DNA of 9,596 bases from JAYUKV01 sp043764135 (lineage in GTDB: Bacteria; Patescibacteriota; JACMRA01), in contig JAYUKV010000110.1 in the NCBI GenBank assembly GCA_043764135.1, forward strand, positions 1 through 9,596. Reading direction: 5' to 3'. A program made the position numbers and the translations under genes. The notes beneath the pieces are model-generated. The model had not been told where the DNA came from. It was given only the letters and a program-made list of their open reading frames with translations, and made no database searches. Shown piece by piece: positions 5,744 through 9,596 of the stretch (the stretch's first letter is position 1; every line of letters begins with the position of its first letter).

Positions 5744-6481
5744 ATGTATAACTTGGGATTGGTTGTTCCAACATATAATGAAAGTGAGAATATTGTGAAT
5801 TTATTGAATTTACTCGTTGACAACCTAAATATTAAGACTATTAAGACTAAAGTGCTTATCATGGATGATTCTTCACCGGATGGGACTTCTGATATTGTAA
5901 GAAAATATATTGACTGTAATAAATTTGAAAATATAGATCTAGAACTTAAGATTAGAAATGGGAAACAAGGATTGGCTAGTGCATATACACAAGGATTTGC
6001 CTATCTTATAGAAAATTACAAACCAACATTTGTAATGAGTATTGATGCTGATTTAAGCCACAATCCAAAATATATTTTACCGATGTATGAGATAATTAAT
6101 AAGACCAATTCTGATTTATTAGTAGGATCTAGATATGTCGAAGGTGGTGGTGTAGAGAATTGGGGGGTATTAAGAAAATTTATCTCTAGAGGTGGGTCTT
6201 TATATTCTAAGATTATTTTAAATGTTAATATAAATGATTTAACTGGAGGGTTTAATATGTACCGATCATCAATATTTGAAAAACTTGATCTATCTAAGAT
6301 CGATGCGAGAGGTTACTTATTTCAAATTGAGATGAAGTATAGAACCTATAAACTAGGTTTTAAAGTAAACGAATATCCTATTATTTTTTCTGACAGAATT
6401 AATGGTAAATCTAAAATGTCTAAATCAATTATGGCAGAAGCCTTATTTGGAGTTTTTAAACTTAAAAACAAAATCAAATAA
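5744..6481 (+). CDS. DPM1-like polyprenol-phosphate mannosyltransferase (GT2)
   Basis: Enzymes of this type transfer mannose (or glucose) from a nucleotide sugar to polyprenyl phosphate on the cytoplasmic membrane face, supplying a lipid-linked donor for surface glycans. The 245-residue GT-A protein starts LGLVVPTYNESENI (4-17), then has MDDSSPDGT (40-48) for nucleotide binding, GKQGLASAYTQGF (73-85), the metal-binding SIDADLSH (99-106), VGSRYVEGG, and the DPM1 signature LTGGFNMYR, a GYLFQIEMKYRTYKLGFKV-type segment, then the EYPIIFSDRINGKSKM motif. It ends soon after, without the C-terminal membrane helices of longer DPM1 relatives, so it is the short soluble or peripheral type. The start is the ATG at 5744; only a weak TTGGA precedes it. 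It is divergent from the WecG/TagA-like gene, which suggests a shared role in glycan building. The donor sugar cannot be read from the sequence. Confidence 0.9.
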   Translation: MYNLGLVVPTYNESENIVNLLNLLVDNLNIKTIKTKVLIMDDSSPDGTSDIVRKYIDCNKFENIDLELKIRNGKQGLASAYTQGFAYLIENYKPTFVMSIDADLSHNPKYILPMYEIINKTNSDLLVGSRYVEGGGVENWGVLRKFISRGGSLYSKIILNVNINDLTGGFNMYRSSIFEKLDLSKIDARGYLFQIEMKYRTYKLGFKVNEYPIIFSDRINGKSKMSKSIMAEALFGVFKLKNKIK

Positions 6482-6592
6482 TATTTAATTGTCAAATAAC
6501 TTTTTTTCAATTAATTGACAAACACAATAAAAATTTCAAAGGTTTTCTTACATGAATGTTTAGTGGTTAATAGCCTATCTAATTCATTCTGT

Positions 6593-6610
6593 CTGTATTC
6601 TAATATACAG
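6593..6610. promoter_or_regulatory. Inverted repeat in the PEP synthase leader
   Basis: CTGTAT and ATACAG flank TCTAAT, forming an 18-base dyad about 40 bases upstream of the PEP synthase start. It could be an operator or a small leader hairpin. The rest of 6482-6650 contains a weaker inverted repeat (TTGTCAA 6489-6495, TTGACAA 6515-6521, with a T-run in the loop) that is a poor terminator candidate for the upstream gene. No convincing -35/-10 pair was found. Confidence 0.35.
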
Positions 6611-6638
6611 TTTTGGAAATTAATGTTTTATATCCTTT

Positions 6639-6643
6639 GGAGG
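6639..6643 (+). promoter_or_regulatory. Strong Shine-Dalgarno site of PEP synthase
   Basis: GGAGG lies 7 bases before ATG 6651, the ideal distance. It is the only clear Shine-Dalgarno site before any gene in the window, and it fixes the start of PEP synthase. Confidence 0.9.
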
Positions 6644-6650
6644 ATTAACC

Positions 6651-9050
6651 ATGGTTACAACTAAAACTAGAGTGACCGATCAACCACTAATTCTACCTCT
6701 TAGTACAGTAGGTATTAAGAATGTAAATATCGTTGGAGGTAAGTCTGCTTCTCTAGGAGAACTGATTCAGAATTTAACATCTAAAGGAATTAATGTACCT
6801 GGTGGTTTTTCTACTACTTCTTGGGCTTACTCACAATTTATCTCAGAAATTGAAATTAGAATTCGAGAAATTCTTTCTGGTTTAGATGTGAACAATGTAG
6901 TTTTGCTAAAACGCAAAGCAGAACAAGTTCGCAATCTAATTCTTCGTACACCGTTTAGTGCAGAGCTTCAAGAGGCCATTACCGAATCATATTTGGAAAT
7001 GTGCACTCTCTATGGTGATAATACTGATGTAGCAGTGCGTTCTTCGGCAACAGCTGAAGATTTGCCTGATGCTTCATTTGCTGGACAACAAGATACATTC
7101 TTGAATATCAATGGTGTTCAGGATGTGATTAATGCCGTCCATAAATGTTTTGCTTCTCTGTTTACAGATCGAGCAATCAGTTATAGAACCATAAAGGGTT
7201 TTGACCACTTCAACATTCAAATTGCTGTCGTAATCCAAAAAATGGTACGAAGTGATTTGAGTTGCTCGGGTGTCGGATTTTCTCTCGATACTGAAACTGG
7301 TTTTAAAGATGCTGTGCTACTAACTGGAGCCTATGGCTTAGGTGAAAACGTAGTACAAGGATCTGTAAACCCAGATGAGTATGTGGTGTTCAAACCCAAG
7401 CTCAAAGAAGGTTACGAGTCAATTATCAAAAAGACTTGTGGTTCTAAGCTTCTTCGTATGGTTTACAACAAACCTGGAAGCAAGGAAAAAGTAAAGAATA
7501 TCGCTGTGCCCAAACATGAACAAGTACAATTCGTTCTTAGTGACGAAGAAGTATTGAAATTGTCTCGTTGGGTATGTGCAATTGAAGACCACTACGGATG
7601 TCCTATGGATATCGAGTGGGCAAAAGATGGGTTGACTAATCAACTATTTATTGTCCAAGCACGTCCTGAAACAGTCAAAAGTCAATCCGAAGCTTCCAAA
7701 CTAATCTCCTACAAACTCTTGGCTAAAGGTCCAATTTTAGCCGAGGGTACGGCAGTTGGTGAACGAATCGGTAAGGGTACAGTTTGGATTCTTAATGATC
7801 ATTCTGATTGGGGATCTTTCAAACCTGGCAATATTCTTGTGGCTACGCAAACCTTTCCAGATTTGGAACCTTTGATGAAGCTTGCTTCAGCAATTGTAAC
7901 AGATCAAGGAGGTCGTACCTGCCACTCTGCGATTATTTCAAGAGAGATCGGTATCCCAGCAGTTGTAGGTTGTGGAAACGCAACTACTGTAATTAAAAAT
8001 GGGAGTGAAGTAACTGTATCTTGTTCTGAAGGCGAGACTGGTTATGTTTATAGTGGAAGTTTAGAATTTGAGATTGAGGAAACTCTTCTTGACTCTATTC
8101 CAGAAACTCGAACCAAGATCCTTATGAACGTAGGTAATCCTACTGAAGCTTTAAAGCTGAGTTTGATTCCAAACGATGGAGTTGGGCTTGCCCGCTCTGA
8201 ATTTATCATTGCCAATCAAATCAAGATTCACCCTCTTGCGCTTCTCAATTATGATCTAGTGACAGATCCTCTGACACGATTTCAAATTGAAGAGCTTACG
8301 GTTGGATATGAACAAAAGACACTCTATTTCATCGATAAATTGGCACTTGGTATTGGTATGATTGGCGCTGCCTTCTACCCCAACCCAGTTATCGTGCGAA
8401 TGAGTGATCTCAAAAGCAACGAATATGCCAACTTAATTGGTGGTAAACAATTCGAACCTCTTGAAGAAAACCCCATGATCGGTTGGCGTGGAGCAAGGCG
8501 CTATTATGACCCCAAATATAAAGATGCTTTTGCACTTGAATGTTTGGCGATGAAACGAGTTCGTGATGAAATGGGCTTGACTAACATCATACCTATGATT
8601 CCTTTTTGCCGAACTCCAGTTGAAGGAGAAAAAGTCATTGAAGAAATGGCAAAAAATGGATTGGTCCAAGGTCGTAATTCATTGCAGATTTATGTGATGT
8701 GCGAACTACCATCTAATGTTTGGATGGCGGATGAATTCCTTACAGTTTTTGATGGTTTTTCCATCGGTAGTAATGACTTAACTCAACTTGTGCTTGGTTT
8801 AGACCGAGATAGTGAGCTTGTTAGTGACTTATTTGATGAGCGAAACCCTGCTGTAAAGCGAGCTATTACTACGGTAATTCAAGCTTGCAAAGCAAAAGGT
8901 AAAAAAGTAGGTATTTGTGGTCAAGCGCCATCTGACTATCCAGAGTTCGCAGAATTCTTGGTTGGTCTTGGTATTGATTCAATTTCCTTAAACCCCGATA
9001 CAGTCTTAAAGACTCGTATTTCAATTGCTAGTAAAGAATCAGCTCTCTAG
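6651..9050 (+). CDS. ppsA: Phosphoenolpyruvate synthase (pyruvate, water dikinase)
   Basis: The enzyme converts pyruvate, ATP and water to phosphoenolpyruvate, AMP and phosphate, the entry to gluconeogenesis. In organisms lacking pyruvate kinase it may run towards pyruvate. The 799-residue length matches the family (about 790). Domains in order: N-terminal ATP-grasp domain (about 20-345) with GGKSASLGEL, RSSATAEDLPDASFAGQQDT, GENVVQGSVNPDEY and FIVQARPETV; the swivelling phosphohistidine domain (about 370-465) with DQGGRTCHSAIISREIGIPA, in which His425 carries the phosphate; and a C-terminal PEP/pyruvate TIM barrel (about 480-795) with VRMSDLKSNEYANLIGG, GWRGARRYY, SIGSNDLTQLVLGLDRDS and GICGQAPSDYPE, in which Cys756 is the expected acid/base. 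All key residues are present. Base composition is visibly richer in G+C, with more C-ending codons (ATC, TTC, AAC) than the neighbours, and it has its own strong Shine-Dalgarno site. This fits high expression or a different origin. It is a single-gene unit ended by the terminator at 9073. Confidence 0.96.
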   Translation: MVTTKTRVTDQPLILPLSTVGIKNVNIVGGKSASLGELIQNLTSKGINVPGGFSTTSWAYSQFISEIEIRIREILSGLDVNNVVLLKRKAEQVRNLILRTPFSAELQEAITESYLEMCTLYGDNTDVAVRSSATAEDLPDASFAGQQDTFLNINGVQDVINAVHKCFASLFTDRAISYRTIKGFDHFNIQIAVVIQKMVRSDLSCSGVGFSLDTETGFKDAVLLTGAYGLGENVVQGSVNPDEYVVFKPKLKEGYESIIKKTCGSKLLRMVYNKPGSKEKVKNIAVPKHEQVQFVLSDEEVLKLSRWVCAIEDHYGCPMDIEWAKDGLTNQLFIVQARPETVKSQSEASKLISYKLLAKGPILAEGTAVGERIGKGTVWILNDHSDWGSFKPGNILVATQTFPDLEPLMKLASAIVTDQGGRTCHSAIISREIGIPAVVGCGNATTVIKNGSEVTVSCSEGETGYVYSGSLEFEIEETLLDSIPETRTKILMNVGNPTEALKLSLIPNDGVGLARSEFIIANQIKIHPLALLNYDLVTDPLTRFQIEELTVGYEQKTLYFIDKLALGIGMIGAAFYPNPVIVRMSDLKSNEYANLIGGKQFEPLEENPMIGWRGARRYYDPKYKDAFALECLAMKRVRDEMGLTNIIPMIPFCRTPVEGEKVIEEMAKNGLVQGRNSLQIYVMCELPSNVWMADEFLTVFDGFSIGSNDLTQLVLGLDRDSELVSDLFDERNPAVKRAITTVIQACKAKGKKVGICGQAPSDYPEFAEFLVGLGIDSISLNPDTVLKTRISIASKESAL

Positions 9051-9072
9051 CTTTGAAAAAACTATATACAAT

Positions 9073-9097
9073 GCAGCACACAAGTGCTGCTATTTTT
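9073..9097 (+). terminator. Intrinsic terminator of PEP synthase
   Basis: GCAGCAC and GTGCTGC form a perfect 7-bp GC-rich stem with loop ACAA, followed directly by TATTTTT. It begins 22 bases after the PEP synthase stop. Confidence 0.88.
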
Positions 9098-9365
9098 AAT
9101 TATTAGTCTTAGTATAACAATAGTTTATTTACACAACTCGGAAATATACTTTTCTTGCAACCAACAAAACTCTAATTTTAAAATTAATTTTATAATGCTA
9201 TGGGCAAATAATAGTAATATTAATAATCACTATGTTTGTTATATTAATAAAATTATCAATATATTTGTTAAATGTAGGTTAGTCTATAATTAAGAGAAAA
9301 CTTAGAAATAGCTTAATTAATATCGCGATTGAAAAGTTTTGATTGAATTCACCATTTATAACTGA
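9098..9365. other. AT-rich stretch without a recognisable gene
   Basis: No open frame here has a family resemblance, a Shine-Dalgarno site or plausible composition. Isolated TATAAT words (9191-9196, 9285-9290) lack a well-spaced -35. No tRNA-like fold was seen. Confidence 0.6.
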
Positions 9366-9394
9366 TTGGAATTTGTAATTTTATATATTATAAT
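9366..9394 (+). promoter_or_regulatory. Sigma70-type promoter with no protein gene behind it
   Basis: TTGGAA (9366-9371, 4/6 to TTGACA) and a perfect TATAAT (9389-9394) are spaced by exactly 17 bases. Transcription would start near 9401. No coding frame follows within the window. In such AT-rich DNA a TATAAT by chance is not rare, so the spacing is the main argument. Confidence 0.5.
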
Positions 9395-9400
9395 GTAATA

Positions 9401-9571
9401 AACGATTGTTTCACTGTTAAGTATTTATGAGATAGGAATAAACTATAGTTCAGTTATACTAAAAAAATGTAAAACTTGATTAAAAATCTTAATTATTCGG
9501 CATTGCTTATCTTGAATAGGTGATATTAAACTTGTTAATTACTAAGTTAAGAGATGCTTTCAGCATCTCTT
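9401..9571 (+). ncRNA. Possible small RNA or leader between orphan promoter and hairpin
   Basis: The interval from the predicted start near 9401 to the end of the hairpin at 9571 is about 170 bases, has no open frame of note, and is closed by a perfect stem-loop. It could be an independent small RNA or the 5' leader of a gene beyond the window. It was compared by eye with 6S RNA, SRP RNA, RNase P RNA and tmRNA hallmarks without a match. The ends are inferred only from promoter and hairpin. Confidence 0.25.
9549..9571. terminator. Perfect 10-bp hairpin, possible terminator
   Basis: AAGAGATGCT and AGCATCTCTT are exactly complementary around the loop TTC. The plus strand continues CTGATTTGG, a poor U-tract, and the minus-strand continuation is not T-rich either. 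It may be a weak or factor-assisted terminator, an RNA-processing structure, or a leader element of a gene beyond position 9596. Confidence 0.45.
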
Positions 9572-9596
9572 CTGATTTGGAATAACATTTAGTCCT

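Noticed and set aside
6482..6650. Riboswitch in the PEP synthase leader
   Set aside because: The short inverted repeats present do not resemble any conserved riboswitch core, and no terminator/antiterminator pair is visible.
961..9050. Recoded UGA (as in Gracilibacteria or Absconditabacteria)
   Set aside because: No in-frame TGA occurs in the genes and glycine uses GGN codons. Absence of TGA stops in seven genes is too small a sample to argue recoding.
9084..9293. Plus-strand open frame of 69 codons after PEP synthase
   Set aside because: It begins inside the terminator stem, has no Shine-Dalgarno site, and its Asn/Ile-rich content is what AT-rich noncoding DNA gives.
1..9596. CRISPR array, tRNA or rRNA genes
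   Set aside because: No regularly spaced direct repeats, no cloverleaf with TTCGA-type arm and CCA end, and no rRNA-like segments were seen.

Overview
The window is AT-rich bacterial chromosome. Compact genes, junctions of one base or a short overlap, almost no Shine-Dalgarno sites, a short polyprenol-phosphate mannosyltransferase, a PEP synthase and duplicated minimal signal peptidases together suggest a Patescibacteria/CPR-type genome. This is inferred from gene content and style; no rRNA or marker gene is present to prove it. The intact genes use only TAA or TAG stops and contain no in-frame TGA.

Region by region: (1) 1-778 is a decayed IS200/IS605-type insertion sequence with divergent tnpB (minus, cut by the window edge) and tnpA (plus, with an in-frame stop and a hairpin-bearing insertion that shifts the frame), followed by a subterminal-type hairpin. 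(2) 903-4222 is a plus-strand operon: promoter, LytR-CpsA-Psr (LCP) phosphotransferase, two tandem type I signal peptidases, and a stand-alone 5'-3' exonuclease/flap endonuclease. Junctions are +1 base, a 7-base overlap, and +1 base, so translation is probably coupled. (3) 4257-4286 is a terminator shared with the convergent minus-strand gene at 4285-5667, a WecG/TagA/CpsF glycosyltransferase with a hydrophobic insertion and a C-terminal extension that looks like a Nudix domain without its catalytic residues. (4) A 76-base divergent promoter region leads to a DPM1-like GT2 glycosyltransferase (5744-6481). (5) After a 169-base leader, phosphoenolpyruvate synthase (6651-9050) follows a strong Shine-Dalgarno site and ends at a clear terminator (9073-9097). 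(6) 9098-9596 has no convincing protein gene, but holds a good promoter (9366-9394) and a perfect 10-bp hairpin (9549-9571) that could bound a small RNA or begin the leader of a gene beyond the window.

The envelope genes fit a cell-surface theme. LCP enzymes move polyprenyl-phosphate-linked polymers onto the wall or surface, WecG/TagA enzymes build lipid-linked glycans, DPM1-like enzymes charge polyprenyl phosphate with a sugar, and signal peptidases mature exported proteins. PEP synthase is central carbon metabolism and looks like a separate, better expressed unit. The most notable observations are the dead-Nudix fusion, a possible sliding-clamp-binding tail on the exonuclease, a cysteine pair shared by both signal peptidases, and the orphan transcription unit at the right edge.
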